This document shows, piece by piece, positions 19,412-31,019 of a DNA stretch of 64,000 nt. The stretch is from positions 62,001-126,000 of the forward strand of contig MU006241.1 in the NCBI GenBank assembly GCA_010093685.1, read 5' to 3'. A program made the translations under genes and the position numbers. Numbering within the stretch: position 1 is the stretch's first letter; each line of letters begins with the position of its first letter. This DNA comes from Ophiobolus disseminans. Its lineage: Eukaryota > Ascomycota > Dothideomycetes > Pleosporales > Phaeosphaeriaceae. The notes under the pieces are model-generated. The model saw only the letters and a list, made by a program, of their open reading frames with translations, had not been told where the DNA came from and did no database searches.

Positions 19412-21332
19412 TGTTCTAGTGTTCTCTAGTTAAGTGCGGAGTTTAACTAGGTATTAGATCTAGTACTAGTGTGCCAAGGCGCTTGTGCCGGCCCCTCCTG
19501 TTTCTTTTAGTGTTAGTAGCCTTACAGCACCCCTAATATCTAATACACCCTCTTAGCTTGGATGTATTTTGCAAGCTAGTAACTTTAGGTAATATTAAGG
19601 TCCTTAAGTTTTGCTTAAAGTTATTCTAATAGTGCCTTCTTAGTCACCTTGTGTAGTGATACCTTAACTAATCCTACTTAATAAAGGAAGTTTAGCCACT
19701 TGTTGCCTAGCAACACCTTAGTAAAGCTATCTGCTATTATTTCCGATAATTAAATGTATTCTATAGTAATCTTTCCACTTGCAACCTCCTATCTTATCTA
19801 GTAGTTATAGATATCTACATGCCTAAGCTTTGTTTAAAGCTTTAATATCTCTTTTGTAACTAGTCTAATAGTCTACATGTTATCGCAATAAATTGTAATT
19901 GTATTAGATAGAAGCTAGATTTAGAGCTCTTTAAGTAGGCGTGATGTGAAGAGAGCTTCCTTAGCTACTTAGAATAGAGCTAGGAGTTCTGCCTTAGTGG
20001 TGGATGTGGTAACAGTGTCTTGCTTGCTAGCTCTCTAGGCAATAAGGCTATTAAAGAGCTTAATTGCATAGCCTTAAGAGCTTTTCCTGTCTTGTGTGTT
20101 GTCTGCAAATAATGCATTACTAGCTACTTAAAGGGTGTCTCCTCCTCTAAGCTAACGTGCTAGCTACCTTGTATCTAATAGGTATAGAAGGACGCAGTCT
20201 GCGGCATTATAATGCTCTTAGGAGGGGTTTAAGAGAAAGCGTGCTAAGCGTAAGGTAGCAAAAGCAATGTCTAGTCTAGTGGTAACTGCAGCAAAGAGTA
20301 GTGACCTAATTTTGCGTTAGTATCTGTTGATCTTAGCAGGTGTTGACAGTAAGTTTAAGGGCTTAAGTTTAATAGAACTTATAGGTGTATTATAGCGTAG
20401 CTTATGCTTATCTACTAGCCTATAGATTTTGTCTACATAAGCAGCTTATGAGAGATAGATAAGTCCTTCTATTCTATCTCTAATCACCTCTACTTCTAGG
20501 AACCACTAGAGATCTTCTCCTCTAGTTATAGTATACTTATTCTATAGGAGTTAGATAGCTTATTGTGCTTTCTTAGTCTTGTAGTTAGCATAGACTAGGA
20601 TGATATTATCTATATAAAAGAAGATAATAATGCTATCCTTAATTATGCAGTAAGGCTTGTAAGGGACGCGTGTAAAGCTAAGGTCTTTAAGAGTTGTTGT
20701 AAACTCCTTCTGCTAGAGTATAGGTAAGAGGCGCAATCTATACAAGGCCTTCTAAACCTTAAGGATAATACCTGTCTTCTAGTATCTTTTAGGCATCCTT
20801 ATGTAGATTTCCCTATCTATAGTAGCATAAACAAATGCGTTTGTAATGTTATATTGCTTAAGTTCTAGGTTGTGCTTAGCTGCAATTGCTATAAGTATAC
20901 GAAATAATCTGCTAGCTAGGGTGGCTGCATAGGTGTCTTAGGAAGAGATCTGTCTCTATTAGTCTCCTCTAACTACAAGGCGCGCCTTGCACTTAATAAA
21001 TTAATAATCCTTATTAAACTTATAGGTGTATACCTACATGTAGTCTAGGACCTAGTGACCTGTTAGTCTAATTAAGGCATAGAATACTTCTCTCTATAAT
21101 TCTATCTTTTGATGCCTTGCTAAATAGTCGCGTTCTGCTTCTTTAAATAGCTCTTCTATTAGGTGTTCTTTAAGCTTAGTCTTATAAGTTAATAGAGGTA
21201 GAAGCTATTGGATTAGCTAGGTGACATGCTGAATACTCTTCTGTTAAGTATTATATTAGTGGAGATTAAGCTTATATCTCTTAGTAAGGGTCTTGTAGTA
21301 GTCTATATCCTCCTTATAGGCTTTCTAGCCTT
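19412..21332. repeat. First copy of a 1,921-bp block flanking the N gap
   Basis: It begins TGTTCTAGTGTTCTCTAG and ends GGCTTTCTAGCCTT directly at the gap. The block at 21343-23263 has the same length and sequence apart from about two substitutions seen (AAGTATAC/AAGCATAC near 20895 and GGTGGC/GGTAGC near 20922). Confidence 0.95.
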
Positions 21333-21342
21333 NNNNNNNNNN
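21333..21342. other. Assembly gap of ten N
   Basis: Ten N separate two near-identical 1,921-bp blocks. The layout is typical of two overlapping contig ends placed side by side instead of merged. Confidence 0.98.
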
Positions 21343-23263
21343 TGTTCTAGTGTTCTCTAGTTAAGTGCGGAGTTTAACTAGGTATTAGATCTAGTACTAG
21401 TGTGCCAAGGCGCTTGTGCCGGCCCCTCCTGTTTCTTTTAGTGTTAGTAGCCTTACAGCACCCCTAATATCTAATACACCCTCTTAGCTTGGATGTATTT
21501 TGCAAGCTAGTAACTTTAGGTAATATTAAGGTCCTTAAGTTTTGCTTAAAGTTATTCTAATAGTGCCTTCTTAGTCACCTTGTGTAGTGATACCTTAACT
21601 AATCCTACTTAATAAAGGAAGTTTAGCCACTTGTTGCCTAGCAACACCTTAGTAAAGCTATCTGCTATTATTTCCGATAATTAAATGTATTCTATAGTAA
21701 TCTTTCCACTTGCAACCTCCTATCTTATCTAGTAGTTATAGATATCTACATGCCTAAGCTTTGTTTAAAGCTTTAATATCTCTTTTGTAACTAGTCTAAT
21801 AGTCTACATGTTATCGCAATAAATTGTAATTGTATTAGATAGAAGCTAGATTTAGAGCTCTTTAAGTAGGCGTGATGTGAAGAGAGCTTCCTTAGCTACT
21901 TAGAATAGAGCTAGGAGTTCTGCCTTAGTGGTGGATGTGGTAACAGTGTCTTGCTTGCTAGCTCTCTAGGCAATAAGGCTATTAAAGAGCTTAATTGCAT
22001 AGCCTTAAGAGCTTTTCCTGTCTTGTGTGTTGTCTGCAAATAATGCATTACTAGCTACTTAAAGGGTGTCTCCTCCTCTAAGCTAACGTGCTAGCTACCT
22101 TGTATCTAATAGGTATAGAAGGACGCAGTCTGCGGCATTATAATGCTCTTAGGAGGGGTTTAAGAGAAAGCGTGCTAAGCGTAAGGTAGCAAAAGCAATG
22201 TCTAGTCTAGTGGTAACTGCAGCAAAGAGTAGTGACCTAATTTTGCGTTAGTATCTGTTGATCTTAGCAGGTGTTGACAGTAAGTTTAAGGGCTTAAGTT
22301 TAATAGAACTTATAGGTGTATTATAGCGTAGCTTATGCTTATCTACTAGCCTATAGATTTTGTCTACATAAGCAGCTTATGAGAGATAGATAAGTCCTTC
22401 TATTCTATCTCTAATCACCTCTACTTCTAGGAACCACTAGAGATCTTCTCCTCTAGTTATAGTATACTTATTCTATAGGAGTTAGATAGCTTATTGTGCT
22501 TTCTTAGTCTTGTAGTTAGCATAGACTAGGATGATATTATCTATATAAAAGAAGATAATAATGCTATCCTTAATTATGCAGTAAGGCTTGTAAGGGACGC
22601 GTGTAAAGCTAAGGTCTTTAAGAGTTGTTGTAAACTCCTTCTGCTAGAGTATAGGTAAGAGGCGCAATCTATACAAGGCCTTCTAAACCTTAAGGATAAT
22701 ACCTGTCTTCTAGTATCTTTTAGGCATCCTTATGTAGATTTCCCTATCTATAGTAGCATAAACAAATGCGTTTGTAATGTTATATTGCTTAAGTTCTAGG
22801 TTGTGCTTAGCTGCAATTGCTATAAGCATACGAAATAATCTGCTAGCTAGGGTAGCTGCATAGGTGTCTTAGGAAGAGATCTGTCTCTATTAGTCTCCTC
22901 TAACTACAAGGCGCGCCTTGCACTTAATAAATTAATAATCCTTATTAAACTTATAGGTGTATACCTACATGTAGTCTAGGACCTAGTGACCTGTTAGTCT
23001 AATTAAGGCATAGAATACTTCTCTCTATAATTCTATCTTTTGATGCCTTGCTAAATAGTCGCGTTCTGCTTCTTTAAATAGCTCTTCTATTAGGTGTTCT
23101 TTAAGCTTAGTCTTATAAGTTAATAGAGGTAGAAGCTATTGGATTAGCTAGGTGACATGCTGAATACTCTTCTGTTAAGTATTATATTAGTGGAGATTAA
23201 GCTTATATCTCTTAGTAAGGGTCTTGTAGTAGTCTATATCCTCCTTATAGGCTTTCTAGCCTT
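21343..23263. repeat. Second copy of the 1,921-bp block
   Basis: It starts right after the gap with TGTTCTAGTG, within the LTR of the outer copia copy, and continues past the block end without interruption into the gag start of that copy (23264-23476). Confidence 0.95.
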
Positions 23264-23471
23264 GGATTAATAACATAGATAGGCGTGTTGCCTCCTTAAT
23301 CCTAGCTGCAGCACTATACTAGGATAGTTTAGGCAGGTCTAGCATAATTAGCTTAATTAGGAATAGGACTAGTCCTTCTTCCTTTATATTGTCCTAGATG
23401 TTGTAGGCTACGCAGCGCGCTTTAACTTAAGTAAGCTAGGTAGTCTAGTTATACTAGTTGCTAAGGATAAT

Positions 23472-23476
23472 AGTTG
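23472..23476. repeat. Left target-site duplication AGTTG of the nested copia
   Basis: AGTTG precedes the left LTR at 23477 and recurs at 28749-28753 after the right LTR. The uninterrupted site can be read in the gag start of the nested element itself as CAACT (reverse strand), so the insertion point within the outer copy is exact. Confidence 0.92.
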
Positions 23477-23676
23477 TGTTAGATATTAGGGGTGCTGTGA
23501 GGCTACTAACACTAAAAGAAACAGGAGGGGCGGGCACAAGCGCCTTAGCACACTAGTACTAGATCTGACACCTAGTCAAACTCCGCACTTGACTAGGGAA
23601 CACCACAACAATACAACACATTATTATTAATTCATCTTATCTATTATTAGGCCTTAATACCTCATCAAATCTAACA
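23477..23676 (+). repeat. 5' LTR of the nested copia
   Basis: 200 bp from TGTTAGATATTAGG to AAATCTAACA. Compared with the 3' LTR (TGTCAGATATCAGG..AAATCTGACA) several CA/TG sites are changed to TA. Confidence 0.9.
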
Positions 23677-26600
23677 ATTAAGAGTCTCACTGCCTTTACC
23701 AAAGCTACCACTAAAGCTACTACTAAGGCTACCCACTAAGGCTACCTAACAAAAGCTATTCAACAACTACACTATGTCGCTTATTAATTAACGCGATGCA
23801 ACTGTTATCCTTAGCAACTAGTATAACTAGACTACCTAGCTTACTTAAGTCAAAGCGCGCTGCGCTGCCTACAACATCTAGGACAATATAAAGAAAGAAG
23901 AACTAGTCCTATTCCTAATCAAGCTAGTTATGCTAGACCTGCCTAAACTATCCTAGTACAGTGCTGCAGCTAGGATTAAGAAGGCAACACGCCTATCTAT
24001 GCTATCAATCCAAGGCTAGAAAGCCTACAAGGAGGATATAGACTACTACAAGACCCTTACTAAGAGATACAAGCTTAATCTCTACTAATATAATACTCAA
24101 CAGAAGAGTATTCAGCATGTTACCTAGCTGATCCAATCAACAGTTGCGCTCTATCTCTAACGCATATGCTGCCTACTAGAATAGTTACTACGCTAGTGGC
24201 TTGCTAACCTTAAGCTCACTACTAGGGTTAATAATCGCCTTGAAAAGGAACGCACACGCGAACGCTACTACACCGCCCTTAAGCCTATGCGCAATACACA
24301 CAATTGGGATACATAGCTAGTGGAATATAATAAAGCATTATTAGATGCAACAGTGCATGGAGTGTCTAAGGTACATAATATTAACAATATCACTAAAGAC
24401 TTCCTGCAGGCTGTAAACAAGGCAGCACCTATGTAGGCTGCAACCTTCTAAGATACTAGAAGGTTTAATTCTCTTATGACAAGAAAGGAGATAATAAAAC
24501 GCTTCTAGGAATACATAAGCCTAAATCATCCGCTGAAACTAGTGAATAAAAAGCAGGCATTTATTGCTGTAGCTAATAACTTCTTATTTCTTGCTAATAG
24601 TAGTGCAACTACCTAGGATAGCTAGAAGGACGCTTCTAAAGCTATAGAAAACAGCGCGCTATCTAAACACAGGGAAAGAAACCCTAGTAGAAAGAGAAAG
24701 AGCAATTAATCCTTCTCTTAGTCTAGCAAAAGACCTGCTAGTAACAAGGCATCTTTAGGTAAGAAGTGCCCAGCATATAACTAAGTCCATAACATTAAGG
24801 ATTGCTAGTATATTAATAATAACTAAGCACCTAAATAGTAGAAGCTAAACTCTACTATGCGCACTCTTGTAGAATACAAGCGCAAGCACAACACTGTTCT
24901 TTAAGGAGTATTAAGGAGTAAGAGCAGATTAAAGTCTTAAACTCTATACATTAAGAGATCAGATTCCTAGACACTAATTATCTAGGATATCTCTGATAAC
25001 AATTAACAATAACTAGAAGGTCGGCAAATCACCGCAATTACTAAGGCCTCATTCTAAGTCAGTGGCAATTAAGGTTACCCTTTGAAACACTCCTTTATTC
25101 TAGACTTAGGCTTAACCTGCTACATCACTAACAACCTAGAGCGCACCTATAACAACAGACTATGTACACCTAGCGACTTTATATAGGCAGGCAACTCTTA
25201 ACTCTAGATCACAGGGTATGGTTCACTAGACCTATTCCTAACTAATTAGAGCAGAACAACTAAGCTCATCCTTCATGATGTTGCTATCTGTCTAGACATC
25301 CTATGCAACCTAGTATTATTCCGCCTCCTTAGGCAGCTAGGCATATAGTAGGAAACTAAGCATGAACCTACTACACTCAGGAGACTAGATAGATCTATCC
25401 TAGGAAGGCTTACCGAGCTTTATAGCCAATAGGTGTTAGAACACTAGTTAACTATCAACTCGGCCTTCTACACAACAAACTTAAGAACACTAAGAGCACT
25501 ACAAAGGTTCTTAGCTATCACCTAGCACAAGCGCCTAGGCTATCTAGGCCTAGCAGCTATTAAGCACCTTGTTCAGCAAGCTGAGGGGGTGCGCATTAAA
25601 GGCATTACTATAGTTAAGTGCAACTTATGTAGCAAAGCCAAAGCTAAGCGCTAAATACGCCGCACACTACGCAACAATAACCTAGGACTAGGAGAAAGAC
25701 TAGCTATTGACTTCTACTCCTATAAGGACTAGAGCATTACTAAGGAGAAGAGTTAAATGCTTATCACCTGCAGGTTCTCTAGACTCTAATAGGACATGTA
25801 CTTTACAGACAACAGACCTGCTAATTCTATTATTAACAAACTTAGGATCTTCTTCACCTTTCTTAGGATCTATTTCAACATCACTATTAAGATTATTAAA
25901 GCAGACAATAAGATCACCACTATTAAACCACAAGTTTAGCGCTAGCTCAACTCCAAAGGGATTATCATTAAGCCTTTAGCTCCTAATACTTAAGCCTAGA
26001 ATAGAGGTGCTAAACGCTTAGGGGGTGTAAACAAGAAGAAGGCACGCGCCATGAGATTAGATGCCAACCTCTCCTAGGAACTGTAGCCTAAAATCACTAG
26101 AGCAGCAGTTTACCTCTACAACAGAACGCTAAATTACACTAACAACTAGAAGACACTATATAAGACCTTCTTTACAAGGATTGCTTTCTCTAATAGAATT
26201 GTTACTAAACTCCGCAAACTAAACCTCACTTATCTTAAAGCATATAGATGCAAGTCCTTTGCCATAACTAATGATACTTATAGAGGGAAATCACGCCTCT
26301 AACGCCTAGACCTAAAGGCTTAGGTTAGCTACCTAGTTGGATACAAATTATCCAACATCTATCGCATCTAGATACTATCTATAGCTAAGGTTATTAGCAC
26401 ACGCGACATTGTGTTTAATAAGCACTTAATATTTAATAGCAAGACTAAGAACCTGATAGATAACCTTATGCACAGTACACTAGAAGAGATTGCAACTTAT
26501 GTTAAGACTATAGAGCTTCTAATACTACTAACTAATCTAGAGGTTAAATCATTCTTTAAGGATGACACCACTGAAGACTTAACAGCTTAAGAAGAGACTA

Positions 26601-28548
26601 ATCTACCTAGCTATTACTAAGGGAGGAAGATTATAGGGAGAAAGATTATAGGCAAATACCTAACACCTCCACTATCACCACCACCACTAGCTGCATTGCT
26701 AGCTATATTGTTGACCCCAAACAAGGCAACAGAATTAACGCAGTCATGCTTATCTAAGACTGTCCTATAGGCAGCTGCCTTTATAGCAGGAACTTAGGCT
26801 AGATATGTTAGCTAACATAAAGGAGAAGTGGTTAACAAGGCTAAGGTAAAGAGGCTGCTTGCCTTAGGCATTAAGCTACACCGCAGTTAGCTCCTACCTC
26901 TACTAACTTATAAGACTAAGCTTAAAGAACATCTAATAGGAGAGCTGTTCAAAGAAGCAGAACGCAACTATTTAGCAAGCCATCAAAAAATAGAATTATA
27001 GAGAGAAGTATCCTATGCCTCAATCAGACTAACAGGTCACTAGGTCCTGGACTGTATGTAGGTATACACCTACAAGTTTAACAAGGATTATTAATTCCTT
27101 AAGTGCAAGGCACGCCTTGTAGTTAGAGGAGACTAACAGAGATAGATCTCTTCCCAAGACACCTATGCAGCCACCCTAGCTAGCAGATTATTTCGCATGC
27201 TTATAGCAATTGCAGCTAAGCACAACCTGGAACTCAAGCAATATAACATTACAAACGCATTTGTTCATGCCACTATAGACAGGGAAATCTACATAAGGAT
27301 GCCTAAAGGATACTAGAAGACAGGTATTATCCTTAAGGTCTAAAAGGCCTTGTATAGATTGCGCATCTTACCTATGCTCTAGCAGAAGGAGTTCACAACA
27401 ACTCTTAAAGACCTTAGCTTTACACGCGTCCCTCACGAGCCTTGCTGCATAATTAAGAACAGCATTATTATCTTCTTTTATGTAGATAACATTATCCTAG
27501 CCTATGCCAAACACAAGGCTAAGGAAGCACAACAAGCAGTCAAACTCCTACAGGACAAGTATACTATAACTAGAGGAGAAGATCTCTAATAGTTCCTAGG
27601 AGTTAAGGTAATAAGAGACAGAAAGAAAGGACTTATCTATCTCTCACAAGCTGCATATGTAGACAAAATCTACAGGCTAGTAGACAAGCATGAGCTACGC
27701 TATGATACACCTATAAGTTCTATTGAACTTAAGCTCTTAAACTCACTGTCAACACCTGCTGAGATCAACAGATACCAACGCAAAATTAGGTTACTACTCT
27801 TTGCTGCAGTCACCACCAGACTAGACATTGCTTTTGCTACCTTACGCTTAGCACGCTTCCTCTTAAACCCCTCCTAAGAGCATTACGATGCCGCAGACCG
27901 CGTCCTTCTATACCTATTAGACACAAGGTAGCTAGCACTTCAGCTTAGAGGAGGAGACACTCTTTAAGTAGCTAGTGATGCATTATTTGCAGACAACACA
28001 CAAGACAGGAAAAGCTCTTAAGGCTATGTAATTAAGCTCTTTAATAGCCTTATTGCCTAGAGAGCCAGCAAGCAAGACACTGTCACCACATCCACCACTG
28101 AGGCAGAACTCCTAGCCCTATCCTAAGTAGCTAAGGAAGCTCTCTTCACATCACGCCTACTCAAAGAGCTCTAAATCCAGCTTCTATCTAACACAATCAC
28201 AATTCATTGCGACAACATGCAGACTATTAGACTAGTTATAAAAGAGATATTAAAGCTTTAAACAAAGCTTAGGCATGTAGACATCTACAACTACTAGATA
28301 AGACAGGAAGTTGCAAGTGGAAAGATTACTGTAGAATACATTCAATTATCGGAAATGATAGCAGATGGCTTTACTAAGGTGTTGCCAGGCAACAAGTGGC
28401 CAAACTTCCTTCATTAAGTTAGATTGGTTAAGGTATCACTACACAAGGTGACTAAGGAGGCACTATTAGAAGAACTTTAAGCAAAACTTAAGGACCTTAT
28501 TATCACCTAAGGTTACCAGCTTGCAAATACATCTAAGCTAAGGGGGTG

Positions 28549-28748
28549 TGTCAGATATCAGGGGTGCTGTAAGGCTACCAACACTAAAAGAAACAGGAGG
28601 GGCGGGCACAAGCGCCTTGGCACACTAGTACTAGATCTGACACCTAGTCAAACTCCGCACTTAACCGGGGAACACCACAACAATACAACACATTATCATC
28701 AATTCATCTCATCTATCATCAGGCCTTAATACCTCATCAAATCTGACA
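28549..28748 (+). repeat. 3' LTR of the nested copia
   Basis: 200 bp from TGTCAGATATCAGG to AATCTGACA, preceded by the purine tract AAGCTAAGGGGGTG (28535-28548) and followed by AGTTG. Confidence 0.9.
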
Positions 28749-28753
28749 AGTTG

Positions 28754-28851
28754 CATCGCGTTAGTTAATAAGCGACATAGTGTAGTTTTTAAATAGCTTT
28801 TGTTAGGTAGCCTTAGTAGGTAGTCTTAGTAAAGGCAGTGAGACTCTTAAT
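28754..28851 (-). repeat. Leader and gag start of the outer copia copy, beyond the nested element
   Basis: This stretch is the reverse complement of 23677-23790 of the nested copy (CAATTAAGAGTCTCACTGCC and the start of gag). It continues the outer copy after the AGTTG duplication and leads into its 5' LTR at 28852-29060, which carries an expanded TAATAA run near 28900-28926. Confidence 0.8.
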
Positions 28852-29060
28852 TGTCAGATTTGATGAGGTATTAGAACCCGATAATAGATAAGATAAATTA
28901 ATAATAATAATCTAATAATAATAATCTGTTGTGTTGGTCCCCGGTTAAGTGCGGAGTTTAACTAGGTGTTAGATCTAGTACTAGTGTGCCAAGGCGCTTG
29001 TGCCCGCCCCTCCTGTTTATTTTAGTGTTGGTAGCCTCACAGCACCCCTAATATCTGACA

Positions 29061-29482
29061 ACTAGAAACCGTATCCATTACTACTTTATTTATCTATTAT
29101 CTATTAAGAAGAGATTGGTTACTCTCTTATTAGCTATATTATTATTATTAAGACGTGGTATAGTGTATAGATAGCTATTAGCTATATAGATACAAATCTA
29201 GTACTTACTAATATAAATACTACTAAGAAACCAGCTAGTAAAAGTACTTACTCTACGAGAAGAGCTGGGTGGCTCGGATCGAGAAGAGAGTAGCAGTAGC
29301 GAGGATAAAGAGGAAGGGGAGGATGATGTGATGGAGCAGTATATACCCAAGCAGTCAATTAAAGCACAGGAGGACGAGTCAGACTCTTGAAGCTCACATT
29401 ATAAAGGAAGTGTACCATGGCATTGAAACGTCCGTATGTATAACTGTATCACCGTCATTCTGGCTCTTCGCCAAGCGTGTTT
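29061..29482 (+). other. AT-rich spacer with an acidic C-terminal protein relic
   Basis: After the outer LTR come about 170 bp of very AT-rich sequence. From about 29229 to a TGA at 29388-29390 the + strand reads a strongly acidic tail (EELGGSDREESSSSEDKEE, then VMEQYIPKQSIKAQEDES). It has the look of a transposase or nuclear-protein C terminus with its body missing. I do not recognise the family. Confidence 0.35.
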
Positions 29483-31019
29483 CTAATCTATGACTTTCTC
29501 CAGTTCTCGCAGAAGAGCTTCAATGTTCTCCGGTGGCTGCGGAGATTCTGCAGGTGTGATCATGAAGCTAGTGTCAATTCGCAGGCCGCCAGTCCCATCC
29601 GAGCCAGAGTCTAATTTTTTTGACAGCAATGCTGCAGTGTACTGAGTCTGGAGCTCAACGTCGATAGATGTCGAGGCTTTTTTGTGCCTGTTATCGGGGT
29701 CCTCCGGCTCGGATTCGAACATATCCCGTTTTCTCTTTGAGGTTACGCCTTGGAACTGCCTCAGTGCAAGGATATGGTTCCATGCCCGCATCCAATGAGC
29801 GGAGATCGGCTTGCAGGTGCCTTTGTCCACAAATGCTACGTGTCTGGGTCTCAATGCTGAGACACGATTACGTACTATTGGTGCCAACAATTTTGCAAGC
29901 TCCCTGGCATGCTTGCCGTCTTTGTCGCTCAACGCATGGCCGAAAGTGATACGGAGGTCCACGTAGTCACAACGCCCATCCCGAAGTTCAGGAGCTGTGC
30001 TGGAATGCCGACGTTCGTGCAATGGGGTGAGTTGTGTTCGTCTTTTGGAGATCCAGATGTTCTCTTCTAGATATCCCGACCTCGGAAAGAGAACTGGAAC
30101 CTGTTTCTGTGGGAATAATTTGTGTTCCTTTATCTTGGCGAGTAGCTGATAAGTGGTGAAGGGCTGTTCCGAGCTCATCTGCCTGAGCGCCCAAAGTAGA
30201 GCCACTGTGAAAGAGTTTTCTCCGGGTCCATGGGTGGGGGTTGTGGAGCAAGCACCAAGGTACTCGAAAACGTGAGCACCGGACCGGAGCTTCGTAAGAT
30301 GCCCAGTATCGCAGCAGTCGAAGATGACCAGTACATCAGCCTTCACGCGGCGCAAAACATTGTCGCACGCTTCCCACATTACGACCTTTTCTTCATTGGC
30401 TTCAAATCTCTTTCTATAGTCGGGAGTCAGTTTTCAGACTCAGGCAACAAGAAATGACTCTGCAATAGGACTCAAGGCAACTTTATAAAGCCGAATTATC
30501 CGATGACGATGACGACGAAATTTGAAGATACTTACGGAGCCAGGTCATAAGCGCCAGGGTTCTCGCGCGTCTGGTCGTAGCTGCGAGAAGCGTGACCAGC
30601 ATAGTATACAATGAGAAGCGCTTGAGGGTCACGATGTTCGAGGGTGAATTGGATAAGATGCCTCATCATCTGAAGGTGGGCATCCTTGTCGCTGCCAATG
30701 AAACGCTGCTGCACCTCGAAACCATAGTCATTCTTGAAGACCGATTCGAGCTGATCTACCTAGTCACTTTGTCAGCTCCTAAACGATAAAGTCCATCGCG
30801 GTACTATACCTCAGGTCGTACATCCATATCCGTGAAATTTTCCTCATACTGGTACGAAAGAAGAAGTACAGACACTGAAGTGTGGCAGAGAGGCTTTTTC
30901 GAGTTAGGCATGTTTGCCTGAAACACTGCACGAAAGCTTCCAGGGCCATCGTTATCTGTGAACGAGCTGGCAGAAGAGCCTGAATCGACCGGAACAAAAT
31001 CTGTGGTCATGCTGGACAT
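29483..31019 (-). CDS. Caspase-like (peptidase C14) protein
   Basis: Three exons on the reverse strand: 31019-30810, 30759-30536 and 30413-29483. Introns are 30760-30809 (50 bp, GCTGAC before the acceptor) and 30414-30535 (122 bp). Phases match and give 454 aa. The caspase-like fold covers about residues 45-240. A beta strand VSVLLLSYQYEE is followed by DQLESVFKNDYGFEVQ, the histidine motif LLIVYYAGHA (His126) and the cysteine motif VLVIFDCCDTG (Cys179 the likely nucleophile). The C-terminal part is long and charged, with a basic SKRKRD patch that could be a nuclear signal. Type I metacaspases have YSGHG and DSCHSG at these sites, so this is a divergent fungal C14 subfamily. Caspase-like proteins act in stress and cell death; the target here is unknown. 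It sits between RIPped transposons but is itself intact. Confidence 0.82.

Larger units (their letters stand above)
23477..28748 (+). mobile_element. Nested full-length copia element (family B), RIP-damaged
   Basis: It is 5,272 bp with 200-bp LTRs at both ends and an AGTTG duplication. In one frame broken by many TAG/TAA stops the order is gag (about 23770-24770), a GAG-pre-integrase-like region (HKRLGYLGLAAIKHLV near 25530), integrase (LAIDFYSYKD near 25700), reverse transcriptase (KCKARLVVRGD near 27100, YNITNAFVHATIDREIYIR near 27240, FFYVDNIILAYAKHK near 27480) and RNase H (EAELLALS near 28100). This is the Ty1/copia order with integrase before RT. Most stops sit where tryptophan or a C-preceded glutamine codon is expected. 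It is less damaged than the outer copy, fitting a younger insertion. Confidence 0.85.
19348..29060 (-). mobile_element. Outer copia copy (family B), reverse orientation, internally deleted, with a nested copy
   Basis: The two LTRs of this copy are 19348-19545 and 28852-29060, both in reverse orientation. Its interior runs from RNase H and reverse transcriptase back to gag and is interrupted at 23476/28749 by the nested copy. Near 21190-21200 (and again near 23130) gag sequence is joined directly to the start of the RT region. About 2.75 kb present in the nested copy (about 24137-26888: rest of gag, protease, integrase) is missing, so this was a deletion derivative. No target duplication is seen around it (AGATT on the left, ACTAG on the right). 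The 19412-21332 part is repeated after an N gap. Confidence 0.75.

Noticed and set aside
28890..28930. Functional microsatellite from TAATAATAAT repeats
   Set aside because: A short AT-rich expansion inside a mutated LTR; no reason to assign a role.
15000..29000. UAG reassigned to tryptophan as an explanation for amber-rich frames
   Set aside because: TAA stops at glutamine positions also occur in the copia copies, intact neighbours use TGG for Trp, and TAG ends real genes such as the caspase-like one; mutation of CCA/TGG sites explains it better.
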